Below, in pieces: positions 16,444 through 25,241 of a stretch of 49,953 bases of DNA. Below the pieces are notes generated by a model that had not been told where the DNA came from, ran no database searches, and was given only the letters and a program-made list of their open reading frames with translations. The stretch is from Vulcanimicrobiota bacterium. Lineage in GTDB: Bacteria > Vulcanimicrobiota > Vulcanimicrobiia > Vulcanimicrobiales > Vulcanimicrobiaceae. The translations under genes and the position numbers were made by a program. Where the stretch lies: the NCBI GenBank assembly GCA_019236975.1, contig JAFAHZ010000050.1, positions 1 to 49,953 on the forward strand, given 5' to 3'. The stretch's first letter is position 1. Each line of letters begins with the position of its first letter.

Positions 16444-17589
16444 ATGACGGTAGAAATGGCGCACGACAGGCATACCGAGACGATTCCCGTCATGCGGCCG
16501 CAGTTACCGGCCGCCGACCAGCTCGAGGCCTACCTGAGGCGCATCGACGCGACGCGCTATTACTCCAATCACGGGCCGCTCTTACGCGAGCTCGAGCGCC
16601 GGCTCGCGCTTCACTTTCACGTCCAGCCCGCACAGTTGGCGGTGGTCGCCAACGGAACGGTCGCGCTCAGCGCAGCGCTGCTCGCGGTCGGCGCGCCTGC
16701 CGGAACGCGCTGTCTCCTCCCGTCGTGGACGTTCGTCGGTTCGGCCGCCGCCGTGTGGGCTGCGAATCTCACGCCGTACTTCGTCGACGTTTCGCCGCAA
16801 ACGTGGATGCTCGATCCGCTCGAGCTCGAGCGCCGCACCGATTTGGACGGCGTCGGCGCGGTCATGGTCGTCTCCGCGTTCGGCGCGCCGGTCGATACGG
16901 CGGCGTGGGACGCCTTTACGGAGCGAACGGCGATTCCGGTCATCATCGACTGTGCGGCCTCCTTCGATACCGTGACGTCGGTCGCGAGCGCACGGCCCGG
17001 AAAGTCGCCGATCATGATCAGCCTTCACGCGACCAAGGTTATCGGCACCGGCGAGGGCGGGTTGGTTCTTTCGACGGACGAGCGCGTGATGAACCGCTTT
17101 CATCGCATCTGCAACTTCGGCGTTTGGGATTCACCGGAAGGCCAGATTTTAGGCTACAACGGGAAGCTCAGCGAGTATCACGCTGCGGTAGGGTTGGCCG
17201 CTCTCGACGGATGGGAGCGCCGGCGCGAGTCGCTGGCGGCGCTGACGCGCCGCTATGCGACGGCGCTCGCGCAGCGAGGCGTCACAACGCTGCCGCACTA
17301 CGCAAACGGTTGGGTCTCGTGTTACTGCAACGTCGCCGTAGACGACGCGGCCGGAACGATCCTCCGCCTCGAAAAGGCCGGCATCGCGACGCGGCGCTGG
17401 TGGCAAAGCGGCGTGCATCGCCAGCGCGCCTATCGCCCGTTCGGCCGCGATGACCTTCCGGTAACCGACGATCTCGGCTCGCACGTCTTCGGCCTGCCGT
17501 TCTTTCACGACATGACCGACGCGCAGTTCGAGCGCGTGATGCGCAGTTTCGACGAGGCGCGCAGCGGTCTTCGTGCCGCGATGTTGTGA
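16444..17589 (+). CDS. DegT/DnrJ/EryC1-family sugar aminotransferase
   Basis: This 381-residue PLP enzyme is likely to aminate a nucleotide keto-sugar. Visible features are ANGTVALSAALLA (phosphate-binding loop), IIDCAASFD with Asp169, and ISLHATKVIGTGEGG with the Schiff-base Lys198. The GYNGKLSEYHAAVGL and NVAVDD segments of the family are also present. The obvious substrate is the dTDP-4-keto-6-deoxyglucose made by RfbA/RfbB, giving a 3- or 4-amino-6-deoxyhexose; position and stereochemistry cannot be read from sequence. Its last bases (TTGTGA) overlap the GTG of the WbqC-like gene. It heads the plus-strand aminotransferase-WbqC-ACP-SDR-acyltransferase run. Confidence 0.9.
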   Translation: MTVEMAHDRHTETIPVMRPQLPAADQLEAYLRRIDATRYYSNHGPLLRELERRLALHFHVQPAQLAVVANGTVALSAALLAVGAPAGTRCLLPSWTFVGSAAAVWAANLTPYFVDVSPQTWMLDPLELERRTDLDGVGAVMVVSAFGAPVDTAAWDAFTERTAIPVIIDCAASFDTVTSVASARPGKSPIMISLHATKVIGTGEGGLVLSTDERVMNRFHRICNFGVWDSPEGQILGYNGKLSEYHAAVGLAALDGWERRRESLAALTRRYATALAQRGVTTLPHYANGWVSCYCNVAVDDAAGTILRLEKAGIATRRWWQSGVHRQRAYRPFGRDDLPVTDDLGSHVFGLPFFHDMTDAQFERVMRSFDEARSGLRAAML

Positions 17590-18260
17590 CGACCGTCGCG
17601 GTCATTCAGCCGTACTTCGTCCCCTACGCCGGCTATTTCCGCCTCTTCACCGCCGCGGACACCGTGGTGATGTTCGATTGCGTGCAGTTTCCCCGGCGCG
17701 GATGGGTCCATCGCAATCGTTTTGAAACGAGCACCGGCGAGTTGGCGTGGCTGACGCTGCCGCTCGAAAAAGCCGCGCGCGACGTGCGTATCGCCGATCT
17801 AAGGTTCGTACCGGATGCGCGAGAACGGCTCGGAGCGCAGATGCATCGCTTTCCGCAACTCGACCGCGCCAAACGATCGCAGCACCCGCTGATCGACGGC
17901 GTTCTCCATCTGGGCGGACCGAGCGTCTCCGACTATCTCGTTCGGCTCATCGCCAAGATCGTCGCGCTTCTCGGTATGGAACGCCCGATCGTCCGGTCCA
18001 GCGCACTCGATTTGCCGGCCGAACTGCACGGCGAAGCGCGCGTCATCGCTGCGGTCAACGCGGTCGGCGGGCACCGTTACGTGAATCCTTCAGGTGGCCG
18101 CGAACTGTACCGCCAGGAATCTTTTGCTGCCGCCGGCCTCGAACTCGGTTTCCTCGATCCCTACGGCGGCAGTTACGCAAGCGTCCTTACGCGGCTCCTG
18201 GAGGAGGTACCGGCCGACGTCGCCGGCGAGATTCGTCGCGAAACGGTCGTTTCGCCGTGA
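17586..18260 (+). CDS. WbqC-like family protein
   Basis: This 224-residue protein carries the family N terminus, VAVIQPYFVPYAGYFRLF, followed by FDCVQFPRRGWVHRNRF and LTLPLEKAARDVRIADLRF. The late YVNPSGGRELY also fits. WbqC-like proteins occur in O-antigen and other glycan loci beside aminotransferases and ACPs. Their chemistry is not established; an acyl or aminoacyl transfer role has been suggested by context. The GTG start overlaps the aminotransferase stop, so the two are coupled. I am sure of the family, not of the function. Confidence 0.85.
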   Translation: MTTVAVIQPYFVPYAGYFRLFTAADTVVMFDCVQFPRRGWVHRNRFETSTGELAWLTLPLEKAARDVRIADLRFVPDARERLGAQMHRFPQLDRAKRSQHPLIDGVLHLGGPSVSDYLVRLIAKIVALLGMERPIVRSSALDLPAELHGEARVIAAVNAVGGHRYVNPSGGRELYRQESFAAAGLELGFLDPYGGSYASVLTRLLEEVPADVAGEIRRETVVSP

Positions 18261-18299
18261 AGGTCCGCACGGCGCGAGGACGGTATCGAATCGGCAATC

Positions 18300-18551
18300 A
18301 TGCAAGGTAACGCGGCGCCTTCGGATCGCCTCGCGCATATCGTCACGGACGTTCTTCGCGTGCCGCGCGACGGCATCGCCGACGACCTCGATATGGAAGC
18401 GACGAGCACCTGGGATTCGCTCAGTCACATGGAGCTCATCGCCGCCATCGAGGACGAGTTCGGCGTCGCGCTGACCGCCGACGAAATCGTTTCGATGCGC
18501 AGCCTCGGAGCGATCAAAGGCGTGCTCCGCGCGAAGTCGATCGCTCTTTAG
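18300..18551 (+). CDS. acyl carrier protein
   Basis: This 83-residue acidic protein is predicted to carry an acyl or aminoacyl group on phosphopantetheine. The attachment site is the classic DSL at residues 39-41 (TWDSLSHMELIAAIEDEFGV), Ser40 being modified. Length and helix pattern fit a free-standing carrier. It sits between the WbqC-like gene and an SDR gene whose ATG follows its stop directly. It is not beside fatty-acid synthesis genes, so it is probably dedicated to glycan decoration, loaded by the AMP ligase encoded about 1.4 kb away. Confidence 0.92.
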   Translation: MQGNAAPSDRLAHIVTDVLRVPRDGIADDLDMEATSTWDSLSHMELIAAIEDEFGVALTADEIVSMRSLGAIKGVLRAKSIAL

Positions 18552-19283
18552 ATGGATATCCCGGGGAGGACGATCGTCGTTGCCGGTGCGGCCGGGCATC
18601 TTGGCTCGGCAGTCGCCGCCGCCTTAACCGATCGCGGCGCCAACGTCGCCGGACTCGACCTGCGCGCTTCCGGAGAGGGAGGCCAGGTGTCGACCGTTCG
18701 CGCCGACGCCGCCGACGAAACGTCCGCCGTAGCAGCCGTCGACGAGATCGAGAAACGGTTCGGAACGATCGACGCGCTCGTGAACTGCAGCGGCCTCATT
18801 CATAGCGAACCGCTTGTGAATCTCACCAATCCCCAGCGCCGGCGCCACGGCATCCAGACGTGGGACGCCGTCATCCGCGCCAACCTTACCGCGGCTTTTG
18901 TGCTCGGATCGGTGGTCGCCGAACGCATGGCGGCCGCACGAACCAAGGGCGCGATCGTGCAATTTTCGTCGATCGCCGCCAACGGCAATCCGGGTCAAAC
19001 GGCCTATTCGGCGGCCAAGGCCGGGATCGAGGCGCTGACGCGCGTTTGGGCGCGAGAACTCGGTCCGCTCGGCATTCGCGTCGTCGCAATCGCTCCAGGA
19101 TTCGTCGATACGCCCTCCACGCGCGATGCCGTCAACGAAGCCGCACTCGGCGAACTCAAGCGAAAAACGCCGTTGCGCCGCTTAGCGGCGCCGGCCGAAG
19201 TCGCAAACGCGGTCCTCTTCGCGCTCGAGAGCGACTTCTTGACGGGCTGTACCTTGCACGTCGACGGAGGACTCGTCTTGTGA
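18552..19283 (+). CDS. short-chain dehydrogenase/reductase (3-oxoacyl-ACP reductase-like)
   Basis: This 243-residue classical SDR has the cofactor loop AGAAGHLG (about residues 11-18), NCSG in place of the usual NNAG, catalytic Ser139/140 in FSSIAANG, and Tyr152/Lys156 in AYSAAKAG. PGFVDTPS follows. Position directly after the ACP gene (no gap) suggests it reduces a carrier-bound 3-oxoacyl group. This recalls the reductase in the modified-viosamine genes of Pseudomonas syringae flagellin glycan. A nucleotide-sugar substrate cannot be excluded. Confidence 0.85.
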   Translation: MDIPGRTIVVAGAAGHLGSAVAAALTDRGANVAGLDLRASGEGGQVSTVRADAADETSAVAAVDEIEKRFGTIDALVNCSGLIHSEPLVNLTNPQRRRHGIQTWDAVIRANLTAAFVLGSVVAERMAAARTKGAIVQFSSIAANGNPGQTAYSAAKAGIEALTRVWARELGPLGIRVVAIAPGFVDTPSTRDAVNEAALGELKRKTPLRRLAAPAEVANAVLFALESDFLTGCTLHVDGGLVL

Positions 19284-19957
19284 ACGAGATCGTCATTTTT
19301 GGCGCGGGCAAAGTTGCCGACGTGGTGTATCATCATCTGCGCCGCTCCGACGAGTATAGCGTCGCGGCGTTCACCTGCGATCGCCCGTACCTGCCGGAAG
19401 GCGGACGTTTTAGGGACGTCCCCGTCGTCGCGTTCGACGAAGTGACCCACCGCTATCCGCCCGACCGGTTTTCGATGATCGTCGCGCTCGGCTATCACGA
19501 GCTCAACGCGCTGCGCCGTGCGAAGTACGAGGAGGCGAAAGCCAAAGGTTACCGCCTCGCCACCTACGTGAGTTCCGCGGCGCACGCGGGAGATTGGCTC
19601 GAGGCGGGCGACAACTGCATCGTCCTGGACGGCGCGATCCTCGAACCCGGAACGCGCCTAGGGAACAACGTCGTGGTTTGGAGCGGCGTCCTCGTCGGTC
19701 ACCACACGACGATCGACGATCACGCGTGGATTGCGGGACATGCGACGTTTGGCGGGAGCGCGCGCTTAGGTGCCGGGTCGTTCGTCGGTTTGGGCGCCGT
19801 CGTCGGGCACGAAGTCGAGATCGGCGAAAGCAGCTTCCTCGGCGCGGGCGTGCTCGTTACCAAATGCTGCGATCCCAAGAGCGTCTTCGTCGGTGCAAAT
19901 ACCGAGCTTTTCCGTCTCGATAGCGAACGCTTCCTGAGAATCTCGAAACTGCGTTAA
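19280..19957 (+). CDS. NeuD-like hexapeptide-repeat sugar acyltransferase
   Basis: This 225-residue protein has an N-terminal Rossmann-like segment (NEIVIFGAGKVADVVYHHL). A left-handed beta-helix of hexapeptide repeats follows (GNNVVVWSGVLVGHHTTIDDHAWI, then ARLGAGSFVGLGAVVGHEVEIGE; stretches run about residues 115-195). This layout is that of NeuD/PglD-type enzymes that acylate amino sugars or sialic-acid-like sugars from acyl-CoA or acyl-ACP. The GTG start overlaps the SDR stop by four bases. Here it is the best candidate to put the acyl group onto the amino sugar made by the aminotransferase. Confidence 0.8.
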   Translation: MNEIVIFGAGKVADVVYHHLRRSDEYSVAAFTCDRPYLPEGGRFRDVPVVAFDEVTHRYPPDRFSMIVALGYHELNALRRAKYEEAKAKGYRLATYVSSAAHAGDWLEAGDNCIVLDGAILEPGTRLGNNVVVWSGVLVGHHTTIDDHAWIAGHATFGGSARLGAGSFVGLGAVVGHEVEIGESSFLGAGVLVTKCCDPKSVFVGANTELFRLDSERFLRISKLR

Positions 19958-19977
19958 TCGCCGCGCCAGGGAAAACG

Positions 19978-21522
19978 TTACTCTGCCGCCAGTGCGACCC
20001 GGTCCACTTTTCCGTTGGCATTTTTCGGCAGCGATTCGCGAACTTCGAAGCGTTGTGGAATCATGTACGGTGGAAGCAGCGTCTCGAGTGCGAGCCGGGC
20101 GTCCGCTTCGGTGAGCGCGCGCTTCGTCGCGATGTAGGCTACCAGAATTTTGCGGTCTCGCCGGCCCGGCTTCTGAACCACGGCGGATTGACTTATCCCC
20201 TCGATGCGATTGAGCGCCGATTCGATCTCCTCGAGTTCGATCCGGTAGCCCATGTGCTTGATTTGATTGTCTTTGCGTCCGACGAAATCCAAAGATCGGC
20301 CGTCGTTTCCCAGACGCACCAGGTCGCCGGTTCGGTACATCCGCTCGCCGAAGCGATCGTTGAGCGGGTTCTGCACGAAGGCAGCCGCCGTGCGCTCGGC
20401 ATCGTTCAGGTAGCCGGCGCCGACCTGAGGACCGAGCAAACACAGCTCCCCAACCTCGCCCGGGCCGACCGGACGGCTGTCGTCGAGTACGAGCATCGCG
20501 AAATTCTCGGCAACCGGCCCGAGCGTCACCAGCCCTTCGGGCTCCGCCAAATCCGCTTCGGAAACGTCCCACGCCGAGCAGATGCACGTACATTCGGTCG
20601 GGCCGTACACGTTTACCAGCGTCGCGCGATCGGAAAACGCCGCGAAGAGCTTCCGTAACTCCGGCTTGGGATAACCCTCGCCGCCGAATACGAAGGCGCG
20701 AATCGCGGGCAGGCGGCGTGACTCGAGCACTTTCATCGTGCTCAAGTAAATCAGCAGCGACGGGACCGAAAACCATATCGTACAGCCTGCTTCCTCGACG
20801 GTGCGCAGGATCTCGCCTGCGTCGCCGAGCGTATCGCGCGCGACCGGCGCCAAGGCGGCCCCGTTGAGCAGTGCACCGTAGAAATCGAATACCGAGTTGT
20901 CGAAATACATCGGATTCACGTTCGTCAACGTGTCGCCGGCGGCAACTCCGAAACGAGCGGCGCACCAGGCGCCGAAGTTGAGAACGTTAGCGTGCGTCAT
21001 ACAGGCGCCCTTGGGCACGCCGGTCGACCCCGACGTATACATGACGTACGCGGGATCCGCACCGGTGACGTCCGCACATTGCGGCGGTTCGGCAGCGTCG
21101 AGCGATGCAATGTCGGCGATCGTCTCGGACCACTCGACGACGCCGGCACCGGAGGCCCTAACGGCGGTTCCGATTCCGGCGTCGAGCGAATCGCCGCACA
21201 CGATCTTAGGCCGCGCCGTCGAAAAAATGTGCGCCAGCCGCGCCGGTGGATTCTGGTCGTCGAGGTTGACGTACGCCGCGCCCAACTTGAGCGCAGCCAG
21301 CATTGCCGCGTAGCACTCCGCCGACTTCGTGTGAACGATGCCCACGACGTCGCGCAGGCCAACGCCGCGCTGCGACAGCAGCGCTGCGATACGGTTCGCA
21401 AGCGCGTTGAGCTCTCCGTAGGTCACGGCCTTCCCGCCGGGCATGCGCAGCGCCGGATTCCGCGGCGTGCGCGCCGCCAGCGCCGCAAACGCGAGTCCGG
21501 CGTTGTACCGGTAGTGCGTCAC
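19978..21522 (-). CDS. acyl/aminoacyl-AMP ligase (adenylation-domain enzyme, DltA-like architecture)
   Basis: This 514-residue stand-alone ANL enzyme would activate a carboxylic or amino acid as its adenylate and load a carrier protein. Core motifs are present: YVMYTSGSTGVPKG (A3), VNVYGPTEC (A5), MYRTGDLVRLGNDG (A7), FVGRKDNQIKHMGYRIEL (A8) and the A10 lysine (about Lys505) in NANGKVDR. The chosen GTG start overlaps the methyltransferase stop by four bases; upstream codons in that frame belong to the methyltransferase. It runs convergently to the ACP operon, 20 bases from its end. The substrate is unknown. Confidence 0.85.
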   Translation of the reverse strand: MTHYRYNAGLAFAALAARTPRNPALRMPGGKAVTYGELNALANRIAALLSQRGVGLRDVVGIVHTKSAECYAAMLAALKLGAAYVNLDDQNPPARLAHIFSTARPKIVCGDSLDAGIGTAVRASGAGVVEWSETIADIASLDAAEPPQCADVTGADPAYVMYTSGSTGVPKGACMTHANVLNFGAWCAARFGVAAGDTLTNVNPMYFDNSVFDFYGALLNGAALAPVARDTLGDAGEILRTVEEAGCTIWFSVPSLLIYLSTMKVLESRRLPAIRAFVFGGEGYPKPELRKLFAAFSDRATLVNVYGPTECTCICSAWDVSEADLAEPEGLVTLGPVAENFAMLVLDDSRPVGPGEVGELCLLGPQVGAGYLNDAERTAAAFVQNPLNDRFGERMYRTGDLVRLGNDGRSLDFVGRKDNQIKHMGYRIELEEIESALNRIEGISQSAVVQKPGRRDRKILVAYIATKRALTEADARLALETLLPPYMIPQRFEVRESLPKNANGKVDRVALAAE

Positions 21523-22529
21523 TCTTCCAAGTCGCGCCGGGCCGCTTCGCGCACCGCCTCGTCGAGCCACGCGTGCATACTGATGCCGCGCTTCTCTCGC
21601 GCGCGCTGCGCCAAACGCTTGGCTTCGAGCGTTACGCCTTCCAATTGACCGTGTGCGCGCGTGCGATGCGTTCCGCCTCGAACGCCCGGTATCGGAAGAT
21701 CGAAGTTTGCAGCCGGCTCGCCCTCGCCGACGGTAAAACTGATGAGATAAAAGGCACCTCCGAGAATGTATTCGATCGCGACTTCTCGCGCCGCAACGGG
21801 CATCTCCTCGAGCGGCAAACGCGCGCCGTAATGCGAGCTGGTCGCGATGAGCACCTTTCCGAAGTTCGTTTCGCGCAGCCACGGCGGCACCGACTCGTCG
21901 CCGACGACGACGCGCCCACCCGGGCGGACGACGCGAGCCATCTCCGATAAGCCGCGGCGAATGTCCGAGAACATGTTGAGGCCGCCGAAGTGGAACACGG
22001 CGTCGAAGGAGTCGTCGGCAAACGGCAAATAGATGCCGTTACTTATCAAGAAGGACAACGGTACCGCTTCACGCGAGAGTCGCTCTACGGCCTTTTGAAG
22101 GATGCCGCGCGAGATGTCGTGGACGTAGATGTGGCCGCGATCGCGCAGTTTTGCCGCAATCACCGCACTGGTACGGCCCGTACCCGCTCCGACCTCGAGA
22201 ACGCGCTGCCCCGGGACGAGCCTGAGGCGTTCCACCATGAGCTCGCGCGTCTGGCCTTCGTCGCAGCCGAATGTCTGGAACGTCAGCGGCAAATACTCGT
22301 CGTAAACCGAAGCCACGCTATCGTAGACGGTGCGAGCCGTCGCGTCTTCTCCGGCAAGGTCCGGAGGATACGTGAGATCTGGAATACCGTCGACTATCGG
22401 ATATCGCTCGCCGCCGGCCGTACGTAACTCGCCGCCGATAACGTCGTCGCCCGCGCTCTCGTGAATGTCCAGCGAGAGCGCTTCGCCGCTTGCAGGGCTG
22501 CGATACACGGCAGCGTCAGAAGCGCGCAT
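21519..22529 (-). CDS. SAM-dependent methyltransferase with degenerate Trm112-like N terminus
   Basis: This 336-residue protein has the class I SAM site VLEVGAGTGRTSAVIA near residues 110-125, then IYLPFADDSFDAVFHFGGLN and RVVRPGGRVVVGDE. The first 65 residues (SPASGEALSLDI, then GERYPIVDGIPDLTYPP) resemble the small zinc-binding Trm112-like segment often fused to such enzymes. However, the usual cysteines are absent. It is co-translated with the AMP ligase, so it may methylate the acyl group, the acylated sugar or the ligase substrate. The 87-base gap to the divergent gene holds no feature I can name. Confidence 0.8.
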   Translation of the reverse strand: MRASDAAVYRSPASGEALSLDIHESAGDDVIGGELRTAGGERYPIVDGIPDLTYPPDLAGEDATARTVYDSVASVYDEYLPLTFQTFGCDEGQTRELMVERLRLVPGQRVLEVGAGTGRTSAVIAAKLRDRGHIYVHDISRGILQKAVERLSREAVPLSFLISNGIYLPFADDSFDAVFHFGGLNMFSDIRRGLSEMARVVRPGGRVVVGDESVPPWLRETNFGKVLIATSSHYGARLPLEEMPVAAREVAIEYILGGAFYLISFTVGEGEPAANFDLPIPGVRGGTHRTRAHGQLEGVTLEAKRLAQRAREKRGISMHAWLDEAVREAARRDLEE

Positions 22530-22616
22530 CTTCAGTCGTTCCCATCTCCAACGTTTCGGTAAAATCCATCGGTCTCAAAAGGGGGTCCTAAGCCGGCTCT
22601 TCAAAAGACGAAGGCG

Positions 22617-23687
22617 ATGGCGACGCTCATCTTTCCAGCCGTGAACCGGCCGGCGCTTGCGTATCGGGACGAAGCCGCGCAGCGCGGCGAAGCGATCGTA
22701 GCGGCATCCTCGGTTTACGATGCAGGAATGGAGTCGGCATTCGGCCATCTCGTCGTCCTTCCATACGTCTACGATTCCGCCTTTCACGACGCGTTCTCGC
22801 AACTGCTGGCATCGCGCGACATCGACCGCGTCTACGCACCGGTGGCGAGCGTCCACGCGTTCCTTCAGGTGTACTTCGCGCGCGAAGGCCTGCCGGTCAA
22901 GCTGGTTGGCGCGTCGCCCATCGCAGTACAAGTCGCCGCATATCGCGAGCTTCTGGCACGAGCTGCCGCGCTGCGTCCGTCCGCGGCTGCCTGTTCGTCT
23001 CGGCCGGCGGACGTACCGTCCGTGCTCGAAATCGCCGCAATTCTCAAGCACGCCGAAGACATTTACGGCGAATCCAACGACGAGAAGCTCGTCGCCATCG
23101 CGGGCATCTTTCCCGAGGTTCCCAAAGGGGACGTGATCGAGATCGGATCGCTGATGGGAAGATCCGCGTTCGTCCTGCAGTATCTCGCTCGCCGCTACGA
23201 TACCGGTGCGGTACTCTCGGTGGACCCGCTCGCACCCGAAGCGTCGTTCCAGCACGACATTCCGGGCGACGTGCAGAGCACGATGGACGATCAGTGGGAC
23301 TACGACGTGCTCCGCCGCGCGTTCGTCGTCAATACGCTTCCCACGGCGGCCGGACGATTCAACTATCTTCGCGCGACCTCCGCCGACGGCGTTCGCATCT
23401 ACGAATCGACCCGAACCGTGCGCACGCCCGAGTTCGGCGAAGTCCATTACGAAGGCACAATCGCGGTCATTCACATCGACGGAAATCACGACTACGCGCA
23501 CGTAAAAGAAGATTGCGACCTTTGGCTGCCCGCCTTACGGCCGGGCGGGTGGCTCGTTTTGGACGACTACGTGTGGGCCCATGGGGATGGACCTTATCGC
23601 GTCGGAAATGCGCTGCTCGAGAGCCGCGGCAAGGAGATCCGGCGAGCGTTCCTGTGCGGGAAGGCGCTCTTCGTTCAGTTTACGTAG
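22617..23687 (+). CDS. class I SAM-dependent methyltransferase with extra N-terminal domain
   Basis: This is a 356-residue protein. Residues about 150-350 form a methyltransferase of the Methyltransf_24 type: GDVIEIGSLMGRSAFVLQYL (SAM loop), SVDPLAPEAS, then IAVIHIDGNHDYAHVKEDCD and GGWLVLDDYVW (metal-type Asp/Asn/His cluster). The first 140 residues are unrecognised and contain a Rossmann-like hint (VYAPVASVHAFLQVYF). The AAGG two bases before the ATG is too close to be a good ribosome-binding site, so the start is uncertain. Its 3' end overlaps the glycosidase-like gene by 13 bases, convergently. Confidence 0.75.
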   Translation: MATLIFPAVNRPALAYRDEAAQRGEAIVAASSVYDAGMESAFGHLVVLPYVYDSAFHDAFSQLLASRDIDRVYAPVASVHAFLQVYFAREGLPVKLVGASPIAVQVAAYRELLARAAALRPSAAACSSRPADVPSVLEIAAILKHAEDIYGESNDEKLVAIAGIFPEVPKGDVIEIGSLMGRSAFVLQYLARRYDTGAVLSVDPLAPEASFQHDIPGDVQSTMDDQWDYDVLRRAFVVNTLPTAAGRFNYLRATSADGVRIYESTRTVRTPEFGEVHYEGTIAVIHIDGNHDYAHVKEDCDLWLPALRPGGWLVLDDYVWAHGDGPYRVGNALLESRGKEIRRAFLCGKALFVQFT

Positions 23688-24625
23688 AGCTCGGCGAATC
23701 CGAACCCGTCGCGCCCGAAATAGTTGCCGCTGTAAAACAGCAGCGTTCTTCCGTCCACGTCGACAACGCACGGATAGCACACCATCTCCGAATCCCATCC
23801 GTCCGGTGACGGGTCGAGCCGTCCCGCGTCGTCGTCACGATGCCAGCGAATCAAGTCGTCGGACCAAGCGTAGCCGATTCGATAACCTCGCCGAGCGTTG
23901 CGAAAATCGACGCCGCAGCGATAGCAGAACCACATGTGATAGCGATCGCCCAAGCGTAGGACCGAAGGACTCGTTTGGCACTCGAACTCGACGGCCGCAT
24001 CCAAAAGGGGAACGCCGTCGCGGGACCATTCGATCCCGTCGACCGACGTTGCATGGGCGATCGTGTAAATGGACTCGATCGAGTCGCCCTGCGGAATCCA
24101 TGCCGAACCGGTGCTGTACCACATGTGAAAGCGACTGCCGATCTTTACGACCGACGGACTGTTCTGAATGAATGGCTCGGAAGGCGTTCGCGTGAGAACC
24201 GGGCCCCGGCCGTAACGCTCGAAATGCGTTCCGCCGTCGCGACTGCGGGCCAGCCCGACCGCGTGATGGTACGGGACCCCTTCACAGCGAGCCCATCCGA
24301 CGTAATACAACCAGACCTCGCCGTTGTGGTGAAGAACGCTGCTGGCCATCGCGCCGAACTGATCGAACGTCCCGGGATCGCCGAGCTGCAGCACGGGGGC
24401 GTCCGCCACCGCGATCACGGCGGCCGGGTCGTCCCGCCGCACGTCGACGTACGACGGATACGCCGCAACCTTTCCTTCGGCGTCTTTGATCGACCGCGCG
24501 TTGAAGAAGACGCGCAGCCGATCCTCCAGGACGAGGACCGACGGATTTTGCGCGTGACTCTGCATCCACGGATACTCGCCGCTCGGCGCAAAGATTCGGC
24601 CGCGCTTCTCCCAGCGAAACGTCAT
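23675..24625 (-). CDS. five-bladed beta-propeller glycosidase-like protein (GH43/GH32/GH68/GH130-type fold)
   Basis: This 316-residue protein has no signal peptide. Repeated blade-like units carry GEVWLYYVGWA, NSPSVVKIGSRFHMWYST, TSPSVLRLGDRYHMWFCYR and VDVDGRTLLFYSGNYFG, the recurring WYxG/SPSV pattern of five-bladed propeller glycosidases and related sugar-active proteins. Such cytoplasmic proteins are frequent in glycan loci, often with unknown activity. The ATG (MTFRWEKRGRIFAPSGEYPW) overlaps the GNAT stop by four bases, so the two form a pair. Confidence 0.75.
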   Translation of the reverse strand: MTFRWEKRGRIFAPSGEYPWMQSHAQNPSVLVLEDRLRVFFNARSIKDAEGKVAAYPSYVDVRRDDPAAVIAVADAPVLQLGDPGTFDQFGAMASSVLHHNGEVWLYYVGWARCEGVPYHHAVGLARSRDGGTHFERYGRGPVLTRTPSEPFIQNSPSVVKIGSRFHMWYSTGSAWIPQGDSIESIYTIAHATSVDGIEWSRDGVPLLDAAVEFECQTSPSVLRLGDRYHMWFCYRCGVDFRNARRGYRIGYAWSDDLIRWHRDDDAGRLDPSPDGWDSEMVCYPCVVDVDGRTLLFYSGNYFGRDGFGFAELYVN

Positions 24626-25185
24626 CGCGAACCCGGCTTCCAATCGTCGATCAAAAGCTCGTAATGGTTCATATCGTGCCAACGATCGTTCTTCTTGAAA
24701 AACCGGCGTTCGGTTCCGACGAAACGAAACCCCAATTTTTGAGGGATTCTCCCGCTTGCGGGGTTGGCACTCGTGTGTGATATCCGCAGGCGCTGCAGAC
24801 CGAGACGATCGAAGGCGCACGTCGCGACGGCCTCCGCTGCCTCCGTCGCGAGGCCCTCGCCTTGGCGCTGCGGCGTTATCCAATACGCGATTTCCGCGCG
24901 CTGCAGGGTCCAGGACCGGTGCGTTCGCTGCACGTCGATGAGCGAGACGATGCCGACTGCAGTGCCGTTCTGGAAAATCGTCCAATGATAGCCGGCATCC
25001 CTGGCTTGCGCCGAAGCGAGCCCCTCCAACACGCGCGCCGTCTCGGCCTCGTCGCTATGCGGATCCCACGTCAGAAACGCCGTTACTCGATCGTCGCTCA
25101 TCAGCGGGAAAAGCGCGGCGGCGTGTTCTTTCGCTGCCGGCACGAGTTCGAGCCGCGCCGTACGCAGGATCAGCTCGTTTTCCAT
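24622..25185 (-). CDS. GNAT-family N-acetyltransferase
   Basis: This 187-residue protein of the RimJ/RimL-like type starts MENELILRTARLELVPAAKE. The acetyl-CoA loop is present as YWITPQRQGEGLATEAAEAV, followed by LQRLRISHTSANPASGRIPQKLGF, which matches the usual C-terminal block. The start was chosen because upstream codons in the frame are Arg-rich and unconserved. It is paired with the propeller gene. It may acetylate an amino sugar or a protein N terminus; the sequence does not tell which. Confidence 0.85.
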   Translation of the reverse strand: MENELILRTARLELVPAAKEHAAALFPLMSDDRVTAFLTWDPHSDEAETARVLEGLASAQARDAGYHWTIFQNGTAVGIVSLIDVQRTHRSWTLQRAEIAYWITPQRQGEGLATEAAEAVATCAFDRLGLQRLRISHTSANPASGRIPQKLGFRFVGTERRFFKKNDRWHDMNHYELLIDDWKPGSR

Positions 25186-25241
25186 CGGCTGATAATATCG
25201 GCGCGAGGGGACGCGGAGCCTTCCCTGCGAATCGTCCGCCG

